From: Ilumatobacteraceae bacterium
GTDB taxonomy: Bacteria > Actinomycetota > Acidimicrobiia > Acidimicrobiales > Ilumatobacteraceae
NCBI GenBank assembly: GCA_016650435.1
Contig: JAENVT010000163.1
Span: 1-5,495 of the forward strand
DNA length: 5,495 bases
Direction of reading: 5' to 3'
Below are positions 1 to 5,495 of this stretch, in pieces. The position numbers were made by a program, and so were the translations under genes. Below the pieces are notes generated by a model, which did not search any database, was not told the DNA's origin, and was given only the letters and a program-made list of their open reading frames with translations. Numbering within the stretch: position 1 is the first letter of the stretch; every line of letters begins with the position of its first letter.

Positions 1-1011
1 GGAAACCAGCGACCCGTCACCGGCAACCGTGATCTGTCGTCCGGTGCGCCGGCGCACACGAGCGGCAGCGTGTTCGCAGAGCGCGTCGAGATCGCACTCC
101 TGCGCCGGCTCGTCGTCGCGGCGGTCGGTGGCCAACTCGACCAACTCGTTGACGAGCGCGGTCAACTCTTTCGTCTCACTGTCGAGATCGTCGACCAGTT
201 GCTGTCGCTCTTCGGGAGCAAGGTTCTGCAGCCGGCGCAACACCGCAACGTTGGTGCGAAGACTGGTCAACGGAGTACGCAACTCGTGCCCGGCATCCTG
301 CACCAATTGATGTTGCTGGTCGCGGCTGCGCGCCAACGCGCCGAGCATGCCGTTGAACGCCAATCCCAGGCGGCCGGTCTCGTCGGAGCCGCTGACCGGC
401 ACCGCGACATCGAGTCGTCCGGTGGTTGCGACGTCGTCGGCGGCCTGCGTCAGTCTGACCAGACGGCGGGTGACCTGACGTCCGATCAGCCATCCGGCGA
501 TTGCTGCCGCGGCGATGACCAAACTGACAGACAACAGCGTCCGCTGTCGGATCACCGACAACGCTCGCTCTGTCTCGCGTGCCGAGCGTGCAATTTGCAC
601 GGCGCCTCCGCCTTGGACCGGCACCGTCAGCATGCGAAATGCCTCGCCGCCGACGGTCACGTCACGCGGGGTGCTCGCCGTGGTATCCGATCCATCGGCA
701 ATCGCAAGATCGGCTGCGTCAACCGGCAGGTCGCCGGACTGCGGCGATCGGAGGATGGTGCCATCGGCAGTGATGACCTGGGCGAGCACCGCATCGAACA
801 CACGCGGCGGGGAGCCACGGCCATCATCGGACCCGAAACCACCACCAGGGCCCGGTCCACGTCCGAGGTTGGATGCGGCGTCGCGCAGCGAGGTGTCGAC
901 CGCTTCGTTCAACTCGTGACGCGTGCTGACGTACGACGAAAAACCAACAGCCGCTGTCGCGCACGTTGCCAACAGCACCAACGCGAGGACGATCTTGAGG
1001 CGCAGGCTCAC
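1..1011 (-). CDS. MprB-like sensor histidine kinase (C-terminus cut by window edge)
   Basis: Membrane sensor kinase of a two-component system; 337 residues are visible and the frame is still open at the left edge. Seen: a short basic N-terminus and first membrane helix (about residues 7-28), then an extracytoplasmic loop (about 29-155) containing a Gly/Pro-rich stretch at 50-69. A second membrane helix follows (about 158-177), then a HAMP linker (about 178-230, with the DETGRLG motif). The dimerisation/phosphoacceptor helix reads QDAGHELRTPLTSLRTN, with His242 as the likely phosphorylated residue. The HELRTPLTSLRTN H-box is typical of the actinobacterial MprB/PrrB group. The catalytic ATPase domain (N, G1 and G2 boxes) begins near the edge and lies outside the window. 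The GTG start at 1011 overlaps the TGA of the regulator gene as GTGA, indicating translational coupling. The family assignment is firm. The signal sensed is unknown, and no orthology to mycobacterial MprB can be proven here. Confidence 0.95.
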   Translation of the reverse strand, partial: MSLRLKIVLALVLLATCATAAVGFSSYVSTRHELNEAVDTSLRDAASNLGRGPGPGGGFGSDDGRGSPPRVFDAVLAQVITADGTILRSPQSGDLPVDAADLAIADGSDTTASTPRDVTVGGEAFRMLTVPVQGGGAVQIARSARETERALSVIRQRTLLSVSLVIAAAAIAGWLIGRQVTRRLVRLTQAADDVATTGRLDVAVPVSGSDETGRLGLAFNGMLGALARSRDQQHQLVQDAGHELRTPLTSLRTNVAVLRRLQNLAPEERQQLVDDLDSETKELTALVNELVELATDRRDDEPAQECDLDALCEHAAARVRRRTGRQITVAGDGSLVS

Positions 1012-1694
1012 GACGGCCGGGCCGAATACCCCACACCACGAACGGTGTGGATCAACTTCGATTCACCGGGCGTCTCCAGCTTGCGCCGAAGGTAGGAGAT
1101 GTACACGGCCAGGTTCTTGCTGTCTGGGCCGAAGTCGTAGCCCCAGATGCGGTCGTAGATCGTGGAGTGGTCGAGCACGATGCCCTGGTTGCGCAGCAAC
1201 AGCTCGAGCAGATCGAATTCGGTCTTCGACAGATCGATCTCACGCTCGCCGCGCCACACCCGTCGAGATGTCGGATCGAGACGAAGGTCGACGAGCTGCA
1301 CGGCATCGCTGTCGGCGCCATCGTCGGACTTGGTTCGACGCAACAAGGCCCGAAGCCACGCCAGCAACTCGTCGAGATCGAATGGCTTGGCGAGGTAGTC
1401 GTCGGCGCCGGCATCGAGCCCGGCAACGCGGTCGGGGGTCTCGGTGCGAGCAGTCAGCATCAAGATCGGAAGTCGATTGCGCTCTGCCCGTAGAACTCGA
1501 CAGACGGTCAGCCCGTCGATGTTGGGCATCATCACATCGAGGATGGCCACGTCGGGCTGAGTCGACTCGATGAGGGAAAGCGCAGTGTTGCCGTCGTTCG
1601 CCTGGACAACGTCGTAGCCCTCGAGACCGAGGGCACGGGTCAAGGCGTCGCGAATGGCCCGATCATCGTCGGCAATCAATACTCGGGCGCTCAT
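1008..1694 (-). CDS. OmpR-family response regulator, MprA-like
   Basis: DNA-binding response regulator of 228 residues, about the length of mycobacterial MprA. The receiver domain (about 1-120) shows the acidic pocket Asp9-Asp10-Asp11, the phosphoacceptor Asp53 in ILDVMMP, the switch Thr81 in MLTAR and the conserved Lys103 in AKPF. A winged-helix OmpR-type DNA-binding domain follows (about 136-226), with the motif LSKTEFDLLELLLRN and the C-terminal VRGVGYSARPS. All catalytic residues are present, so it should be functional. The ATG at 1694 gives the canonical MSARVLIADDD start, although no strong Shine-Dalgarno is visible. The stop overlaps the kinase start by 4 bases, so the kinase is its cognate partner. 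It sits 62 bp downstream of the secreted-protein gene on the same strand, with a hairpin in between. It may autoregulate and control the secreted protein, by analogy with MprA; this is inference. Confidence 0.97.
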   Translation of the reverse strand: MSARVLIADDDRAIRDALTRALGLEGYDVVQANDGNTALSLIESTQPDVAILDVMMPNIDGLTVCRVLRAERNRLPILMLTARTETPDRVAGLDAGADDYLAKPFDLDELLAWLRALLRRTKSDDGADSDAVQLVDLRLDPTSRRVWRGEREIDLSKTEFDLLELLLRNQGIVLDHSTIYDRIWGYDFGPDSKNLAVYISYLRRKLETPGESKLIHTVRGVGYSARPS

Positions 1695-1711
1695 GGGTAC
1701 TCATTCTGACC

Positions 1712-1744
1712 GGCCGGGATGGTGAGGGGGGAACCATCCCGGCC
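1712..1744 (-). terminator. Strong intergenic stem-loop, terminator-like but without a U-tract
   Basis: A perfect 12-bp GC-rich inverted repeat (GGCCGGGATGGT at 1712-1723, its complement at 1733-1744) with a 9-nt loop. It begins 12 bases after the secreted-protein stop codon and ends about 18 bases before the regulator ATG. On the minus strand it is followed by GGTCAGAATG rather than a run of T, so it is not a classical intrinsic terminator; many actinobacterial terminators do lack the U-tract. It could terminate or attenuate read-through, or protect the 3' end of the secreted-protein mRNA. The stem is directly visible; its function is inferred. Confidence 0.6.
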
Positions 1745-1756
1745 TGGCCGAGAACT

Positions 1757-2551
1757 TCAACTACCGACAGTGGTGACTGTGGTGTCGGAAGGCGCCGTGG
1801 CGGTGGTGGAATCGTCGGCGTCGTTGTCGTTGCCGCCACGTCCTGGGCCACCGAACTGTGGGCCGCCGAACCCTGGCCCGAAGCCGGGACCACCGGGGGT
1901 CTTCACGTTGTTGACAAAGTCAGCGGCAATCGTGGGGACGTTGGCGATCAGCTTGTCGGCCTGGGCCTGGGTGAGGTTGCCGGCGGTGACCTGGTCGTTG
2001 ATCTTCGTTGTCGCCGCGGCGACAACAGCGTCGATCACGTCCTGGGCGGTCTTGCCCTTGCTGACTGCCAGGTCGGCGATCGTCTGACCGCCCTGCATAG
2101 CTGTGCGTACTTCATCAGTCGTCATGCCAAGCGTGGTTGCGACGACATCGAGGCCGGCGCCGAAGATGCGACCTTCGAAGACACCGCCGGGACCGCCGGG
2201 GCCACGATGGCCACCTGGACCGTCGGCCGGACGGGCTGCGACGATTGCCGCGATCACCTTGTCGGCCTGGTCCTGCGTGATCGTGCCGTCGTCGACGAGC
2301 GGCTTCAGCACCTCGCCCAACTTGGTCGTCGGGTCAGGACGTACCGGATCAGCGGAGGCCGTTCCCGACGTGTCGGTAATGGCGGTCGTGTCGGACGTCG
2401 CTGTGGTGTCGGCAGTCGAGTCGCCGACCGCTGCGGTCACCGCGACCCCGGGTGCTGCACCGGCGTTGCCGGACAACTCGAGAATCAGACCAGCGCCTGC
2501 CCCAGCGACCAAACCGATCGCCAGGCCCGTTCCTGCAAGCTTCTTGTTCAT
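1757..2551 (-). CDS. Secreted Gly/Pro-rich protein of unknown function with paired helical motifs
   Basis: A 264-residue exported protein; I do not recognise a named family. Seen: an N-terminal signal sequence (Lys3-Lys4, hydrophobic stretch about 5-26, possible AxA cleavage near residue 32), with no lipobox and no cysteine anywhere. Next comes a Thr/Asp/Ala/Ser-rich linker (about 39-75). A helical motif with the core DGTITQDQADKVIAAI (88-103) recurs as AGNLTQAQADKLIANV (190-205). Between them lie a Gly/Pro-rich patch (111-123) and a segment LGMTTDEVRTAMQGGQTIADL (141-161). The latter resembles the 'Gly-Met-Thr-x-x-Glu-Val ... Gly-x-Thr-Ile-Ala-Asp-Leu-Ala' repeats of uncharacterised Gram-positive envelope proteins. 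The C-terminus is a second Gly/Pro/Phe patch (219-240) and a Thr/Asp-rich tail. The ATG at 2551 is preferred over a TTG at 2563, because that TTG overlaps the ribosome site of the ATG. It lies directly upstream of the two-component genes, so an envelope-stress or accessory role is plausible but unproven. Confidence 0.85.
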   Translation of the reverse strand: MNKKLAGTGLAIGLVAGAGAGLILELSGNAGAAPGVAVTAAVGDSTADTTATSDTTAITDTSGTASADPVRPDPTTKLGEVLKPLVDDGTITQDQADKVIAAIVAARPADGPGGHRGPGGPGGVFEGRIFGAGLDVVATTLGMTTDEVRTAMQGGQTIADLAVSKGKTAQDVIDAVVAAATTKINDQVTAGNLTQAQADKLIANVPTIAADFVNNVKTPGGPGFGPGFGGPQFGGPGRGGNDNDADDSTTATAPSDTTVTTVGS

Positions 2552-2554
2552 GTA

Positions 2555-2561
2555 CCTCTCC
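2555..2561 (-). promoter_or_regulatory. Ribosome binding site deciding the secreted-protein start
   Basis: The minus strand reads GGAGAGG followed by TAC and ATG, so GGAG lies 6 nt before the ATG at 2551. This is the clearest Shine-Dalgarno in the window. It rules out the in-frame TTG at 2563, which would put the site inside the coding sequence. Confidence 0.8.
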
Positions 2562-2575
2562 AATTTTGGTAGGGA

Positions 2576-2595
2576 TTGATGAATGGCATCATCAA
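2576..2595. promoter_or_regulatory. Inverted repeat TTGATGA-N6-TCATCAA in the secreted-protein leader
   Basis: A perfect 7-bp inverted repeat with a 6-nt spacer, centred about 35 bases upstream of the secreted-protein ATG. It is AT-rich compared with the surrounding DNA. It could be an operator for a dimeric regulator or a small hairpin in the 5' leader. No convincing -35/-10 pair could be placed around it, so its relation to the promoter is unknown. Confidence 0.4.
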
Positions 2596-2599
2596 CCTC

Positions 2600-2641
2600 G
2601 CAGGTGAGGTACCTACCGAAGCTGAGTTAAAGCAGGGTGAG
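2600..2641. repeat. Short direct repeats upstream of the secreted-protein gene, candidate regulator site
   Basis: GCAGGTGAG (2600-2608) and GCAGGGTGAG (2632-2641) form an imperfect direct repeat, with a weaker copy GAAGCTGAG (2618-2626) between them. An 8-bp palindrome AGGTACCT (2607-2614) overlaps the first copy. OmpR-family regulators bind tandem direct repeats, so this is a reasonable place for the adjacent regulator to bind. The repeats are short, and chance similarity cannot be excluded. Confidence 0.3.
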
Positions 2642-2646
2642 AACTC

Positions 2647-4038
2647 TCACGCACCGTCGAACGCGTCGACCAGCTTCAGGAGTGCCTGCTCGGCAACTTC
2701 CGACAACGCTGGGTGGATCCAGATCTGACCCGTTGCCATCTCGTCGACGGTGTTGCCGAGATGCATCCCCTGCACCAGCAGCTGCACGAGCACTGACGCC
2801 TGGTACCCGATCACGTGCGCACCGAGAAGTGTTCGGGTCGACGGATCGCCGATCAACTTGCAGAAGCTTCCGGTGTCTTCCATCGCCCAGCCGTATGCGG
2901 CGCCGCTGTAGTTGTGGCTGATCGCGGAAATCGGGCGGTCGAGGTCACGAGCCTCGGCCTCGGTCGGCCCGACCGAACCGATCTGCGGGCTACCGAAAAC
3001 CGCATGCGGGGCGGGACGAGTGTCGAGGGCCTGCAGATCGTCGGGATGAAGCAGGTTGTGATTGATGACCTTGGCCTCGCCGTTGGCCATGTGCTTCAAC
3101 TGGTAGCGACCGTTGACGTCTCCTAGTGCCCACACGCCGTCAGCGGACGTTCGTCCGTACTCGTCGACGATCACCTCTCCCAATGATCCGAGTTTGATAC
3201 CGGCCTTCGCGGCGTCGATGTTGTCACCGTTGGGTTGCCGTCCGGCGGCCACCAATAGCGTGTCGCCTTCCACCATCGTGTCGCCGTCTGCAGTGGTCAC
3301 TCGCAGGCCCACACCCTCGGCCGTCATGTAGACCCGCGGCACGGTGGCCCCGAGCAGGAGCTCGAAACGCTCCGCGGCGAGTTCGGTGTATCGCGCCGAG
3401 ATGTCGTGATCCTCAGCGCGGAGCAACCGATGACCGCGGTTGATGATGGTGACACGCGTGCCCAGCGATTTGAAGACGTGACTGAGCTCGGCGGCGATGA
3501 AGCCGCCGCCCAGGACGATGAGATGCTTCGGTTGATGGGCAATTCTCATGATGGTGTCGCTGGTGTGATACGGGACTTCGTCGATGCCGTGAATGTTCGG
3601 GATGAACGATCGGGCACCGGTGGCGAGAACCACTCGGTCAGCTGTGATCGTCACGTCGTTCACCTCCAGCGTGCGTTCGCCGACGAAGGTGGCGTTTCCT
3701 TCGTAGACCGTCACGTTCGGCAAGCTGTACCGATACTGCAGGCCTCCTCCGGCGATCGGGTCGATGCGGCCGAAGACGCGCCGCACCATCGACGGCCAGT
3801 CAGCCGCTGTGAAGCTGGTGGTCACCCCGAATTTGGGATCGTTGTCGTTGGCAGCCGATTCGGCAACATCGGCGGCGTAGACGAACATCTTCGACGGGAT
3901 GCAACCACGGTTCAGGCAGGTTCCACCGAACGTCCACCGTTCAACGATGGCGATTTTCCATCCATCCATCTCGTCGCTGATCACCGAGTTGCCAGATCCG
4001 CTGCCGACGATGATGAGGTCGTAGTTTTCCGTCGTCAC
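2647..4038 (-). CDS. mtr: Mycothione reductase (NADPH, FAD disulfide reductase)
   Basis: Cytosolic flavoprotein that uses NADPH to reduce mycothiol disulfide (mycothione) to mycothiol, the actinobacterial counterpart of glutathione. It has 463 residues against about 459 in Mycobacterium tuberculosis. Seen: the N-terminal FAD-binding motif GSGSGNS (12-18), and the redox-active disulfide in GGTCLNRGCIPSK (Cys41 and Cys46). The NAD(P)H-binding motif is LGGGFIAAEL (176-185), and the second FAD motif is ALGDVNG (304-310). The C-terminal dimerisation domain holds the catalytic pair His442 and Glu447 in HPALSEVAEQ, at nearly the same positions as in the mycobacterial enzyme. No key residue is missing. 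The frame stays open upstream to 4221, but the GTG at 4038 gives VTTENYDLIIVG, matching the family start. It has AAGG 8 nt upstream and avoids overlap with the divergent oxygenase gene. A more general dihydrolipoamide-dehydrogenase-like reductase is the alternative, but the SGSGNS and TCLNRGCIPSKMFVY signatures favour mycothione reductase. Confidence 0.95.
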   Translation of the reverse strand: MTTENYDLIIVGSGSGNSVISDEMDGWKIAIVERWTFGGTCLNRGCIPSKMFVYAADVAESAANDNDPKFGVTTSFTAADWPSMVRRVFGRIDPIAGGGLQYRYSLPNVTVYEGNATFVGERTLEVNDVTITADRVVLATGARSFIPNIHGIDEVPYHTSDTIMRIAHQPKHLIVLGGGFIAAELSHVFKSLGTRVTIINRGHRLLRAEDHDISARYTELAAERFELLLGATVPRVYMTAEGVGLRVTTADGDTMVEGDTLLVAAGRQPNGDNIDAAKAGIKLGSLGEVIVDEYGRTSADGVWALGDVNGRYQLKHMANGEAKVINHNLLHPDDLQALDTRPAPHAVFGSPQIGSVGPTEAEARDLDRPISAISHNYSGAAYGWAMEDTGSFCKLIGDPSTRTLLGAHVIGYQASVLVQLLVQGMHLGNTVDEMATGQIWIHPALSEVAEQALLKLVDAFDGA

Positions 4039-4074
4039 CGCTTCAGCCTTGCAGCTTGCTGGCAGAATTGTGGT
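4039..4074. promoter_or_regulatory. 36-bp divergent intergenic region between reductase and oxygenase
   Basis: Only 36 bases separate two divergent GTG starts, so the promoters must overlap each other or reach into the opposite gene. On the plus strand CAGAAT (4063-4068) ends six bases before the oxygenase GTG. That is the spacing expected for a -10 element driving a leaderless mRNA, and no Shine-Dalgarno is seen there; no good -35 was found. On the minus strand AAGG (4047-4050) precedes the reductase GTG by 8 nt and can serve as its ribosome site. A small dyad CAGC-TT-GCTG sits at 4052-4061. Promoter placement is inference. Confidence 0.4.
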
Positions 4075-5181
4075 GTGGCAACCATCGACCAGATCCGACC
4101 GACCGACTCGTGCCTCCACGTCACATGGGACGACGGTGTGGAGAGTTGGTATCCGTGGCTGTGGCTGCGCGATCATGCTCAAGACCCGGCCACGATCCAT
4201 CCGGTCACTCAGCAACGCCAACTAGAAACCGCGTCGTTGCCCCCCGACCTACGCGGTGTGTCGGCGACCACCGACAACGGCATTGCCCGGATCTCCTGGC
4301 ACGGCAACACCGAGGTCTCGGAGGTGCCTGTCGAGTTCCTTCGCCGCTTCCGTTCCCCGAATACTGCGCGCCTCGGCGCGGCGCCGGGACCCGTGTTGTG
4401 GGATGCCGCCGCGATCGCCGACGCCCCATTACGCATCGACTATGAGCTCGTGATGGATAGCGACGAGGGTGTGCATCAGTGGCTGTCGACCGTGGCCGTG
4501 TCTGGGTTCGCGTTGGTCACGGGTACTCCGGCAACCGCGGCAGCGACTGAGGCGCTGATCCGTCGAGTTGGGTACGTGCGCGAAACGATCTTCGGGGGCT
4601 TCTGGGTGTTCACGGATGATCTCTCGAGGGCCGATCTGGCGTACACCACGACGCATTTGTCTTCGCACACCGACGGCACCTACAGCCACGATGCGCCGGG
4701 GTTGCAGATGCTGCACTGTCTCCACTTCGACGGCACCGGTGGCGACTCGACATTGGTCGACGGTTTCAAGATTGCCGAGGTGCTTCGGTCAACGCAGCCA
4801 GAGTTGTTCGAGGTGTTGTCGACCGTCGCGATTCCGGGGCAATACATCGGCGACGGTGCGCATCTGATGGCCGCCCGGCCGGTGTTCCGTCACGATCACA
4901 ACGGAACCTTGGTTCAAGTTTCGTACAACAACAGTGACCGTGCGCCGTTCCTGCTGCCGGTCGACGACATGGCTCGCCTGTACGACGCGTTGCGCGCCTT
5001 CGACAAGTTGGCCAACAGCCAATTGATGCACTGGCGTCAGGTGCTGCGACCGGGTGAAGCCCTGCTGTTCGACAACTGGCGGGCGCTGCATGGCCGGTAT
5101 GCCTACTCTGGCAAACGGACGATGTGCGGCGCGTACGTCAACCATGAGGACTTCGAGAGCCGGTTGCGGACGGCCGGGTGA
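4075..5181 (+). CDS. Trimethyllysine / gamma-butyrobetaine dioxygenase-like Fe(II)/2-oxoglutarate oxygenase
   Basis: A 368-residue non-haem iron oxygenase of the TauD/TfdA superfamily. Members of this branch hydroxylate trimethyllysine or gamma-butyrobetaine in carnitine synthesis, consuming 2-oxoglutarate and O2. Seen: an N-terminal small domain (about 1-95) with WYPWLWLRDH, like the gamma-butyrobetaine hydroxylase N-domain. The catalytic domain (about 125-365) has iron ligands His198 and Asp200 in SSHTDGTY and distal His339 in NWRALHGR, with Arg348 as the likely 2-oxoglutarate anchor. The stretches GLQMLHCL, GTGGDSTLVDGF and VSYNNSDRAPF closely resemble trimethyllysine dioxygenase. The Cys cluster that binds zinc in the animal N-domain is absent (WLRDH is followed by AQDPATIHP). 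The GTG at 4075 is chosen because the frame, although open further upstream, would otherwise run antisense through the reductase gene; no Shine-Dalgarno is visible. The stop overlaps the next gene by 4 bases. The exact substrate cannot be told from sequence. Confidence 0.9.
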   Translation: MATIDQIRPTDSCLHVTWDDGVESWYPWLWLRDHAQDPATIHPVTQQRQLETASLPPDLRGVSATTDNGIARISWHGNTEVSEVPVEFLRRFRSPNTARLGAAPGPVLWDAAAIADAPLRIDYELVMDSDEGVHQWLSTVAVSGFALVTGTPATAAATEALIRRVGYVRETIFGGFWVFTDDLSRADLAYTTTHLSSHTDGTYSHDAPGLQMLHCLHFDGTGGDSTLVDGFKIAEVLRSTQPELFEVLSTVAIPGQYIGDGAHLMAARPVFRHDHNGTLVQVSYNNSDRAPFLLPVDDMARLYDALRAFDKLANSQLMHWRQVLRPGEALLFDNWRALHGRYAYSGKRTMCGAYVNHEDFESRLRTAG

Positions 5182-5495
5182 GCGACGAGACGGGCGACTG
5201 CGAGGAGATCGCCGAAGGCCACGTCACCTGGCGGTTGGATCGAAGCTTCCTGACTTCCAACTGGACCTGCATCTGGGGACGCGGCTGCAAGGGAATCCTC
5301 GACGTGCCCGCCGAACATCTCAACCAAGGGTGCTGCTCGATCGGCGCCGAGCTCGCCGACCCCGAAGAGGCCATGACCATCTCCGCGCTCGCGGCGACGC
5401 TCGATCCAGAATTTTTCCAGTTTCACCAGGCAATCGATGCCGACGACGTGTTCACCGACAACACGCGGACCAACACCAAAATCGTGGATGACGCA
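5178..5495 (+). CDS. Cys-rich conserved-looking protein, C-terminus cut by window edge
   Basis: An open frame of 106 codons continues to the right edge, starting with GTG at 5178, which overlaps the oxygenase TGA as GTGA. Overlap of this kind usually means translational coupling. The product begins VSDETGDCEEIAEGHVTWRL. It shows a cysteine cluster in NWTCIWGRGCKGIL and NQGCCSIGAEL: Cys31, Cys37 and the pair Cys52-Cys53, plus Cys8. The spacing C-x5-C-x14-CC suggests a metal or Fe-S site, somewhat like YkgJ-type putative metal-binding proteins, but I cannot name the family. The N-terminal part is hydrophilic with no signal peptide, so it is probably cytosolic. Codon use and composition match the oxygenase. 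It could act with the iron-dependent oxygenase, but this rests only on gene order. Confidence 0.8.
   Translation, partial: MSDETGDCEEIAEGHVTWRLDRSFLTSNWTCIWGRGCKGILDVPAEHLNQGCCSIGAELADPEEAMTISALAATLDPEFFQFHQAIDADDVFTDNTRTNTKIVDDA

Noticed and set aside
70..1095. A 341-codon plus-strand open frame across the kinase gene
   Set aside because: It is antisense to a clear histidine kinase with HAMP and H-box motifs. The translated product is Arg/Gln/Asp-rich with no recognisable domain, as expected for a shadow frame in high-GC DNA.
923..1573. 216-codon plus-strand open frame across the regulator
   Set aside because: Arg/Ser-rich shadow of an unmistakable OmpR-family response regulator.
2103..2579. 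158-codon plus-strand open frame opposite the secreted-protein gene
   Set aside because: Low-complexity Pro/Ser/Ala composition that mirrors the Gly/Pro-rich minus-strand gene. The minus strand has a clear ribosome site and signal peptide.
2552..2646. Possible intrinsic terminator after mycothione reductase
   Set aside because: Only short stems such as AGGTACCT and TTGATGA/TCATCAA are found, without a strong GC stem or T-run directly after the stop codon.
3406..4074. In-frame upstream extension of the oxygenase (223 extra codons)
   Set aside because: The extension runs antisense through mycothione reductase and resembles no domain. The GTG at 4075 matches the expected family N-terminus.
4039..4221. 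61-codon N-terminal extension of mycothione reductase
   Set aside because: It would overlap the divergent oxygenase gene, and the family starts right at the FAD-binding segment, which fits the GTG at 4038.

Overview
The window reads as chromosomal DNA from a high-GC actinobacterium. The best evidence is a near-complete mycothione reductase, because mycothiol redox chemistry is confined to Actinomycetota. Three of the six start codons are GTG and a fourth, upstream of the window's first gene pair, is ATG without a clear ribosome site. The MprA/MprB-like two-component pair and the Thr/Asp/Ala-rich low-complexity secreted protein fit the same phylum. The low-complexity style is reminiscent of Acidimicrobiia, but that finer placement is only a guess.

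Layout. Four genes lie on the minus strand, read right to left from about 4038 to the left edge: mycothione reductase (4038-2647), a secreted Gly/Pro-rich protein of unknown function (2551-1757), an OmpR/MprA-type response regulator (1694-1008), and an MprB-type sensor histidine kinase (1011 to the left edge, C-terminus missing). Regulator and kinase overlap by 4 bases (GTGA) and are surely co-expressed. The secreted protein is separated from the regulator by a 12-bp perfect hairpin. It is separated from the reductase by a 95-bp leader that carries an inverted repeat and short direct repeats. Two genes lie on the plus strand: a trimethyllysine/gamma-butyrobetaine dioxygenase-like Fe(II)/2-oxoglutarate oxygenase (4075-5181) and, overlapping it by 4 bases, a Cys-rich protein that runs off the right edge (5178 onward).

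How the parts may work together. The kinase and regulator form an envelope-sensing phosphorelay. The adjacent secreted protein is a good candidate for its target or its extracytoplasmic ligand. Mycothione reductase keeps mycothiol reduced with NADPH in the cytosol. It is transcribed divergently from the dioxygenase across only 36 bp. The dioxygenase is translationally coupled to the Cys-rich protein, which suggests a shared role, possibly metal-related. All coding space is accounted for, and the non-coding gaps are short (62, 95 and 36 bp). No RNA gene, mobile element, CRISPR array or phage feature was seen, and no clearly new multi-gene system. The most interesting items are the kinase/secreted-protein pair, the dioxygenase lacking zinc-site cysteines, and its coupled Cys-rich partner.
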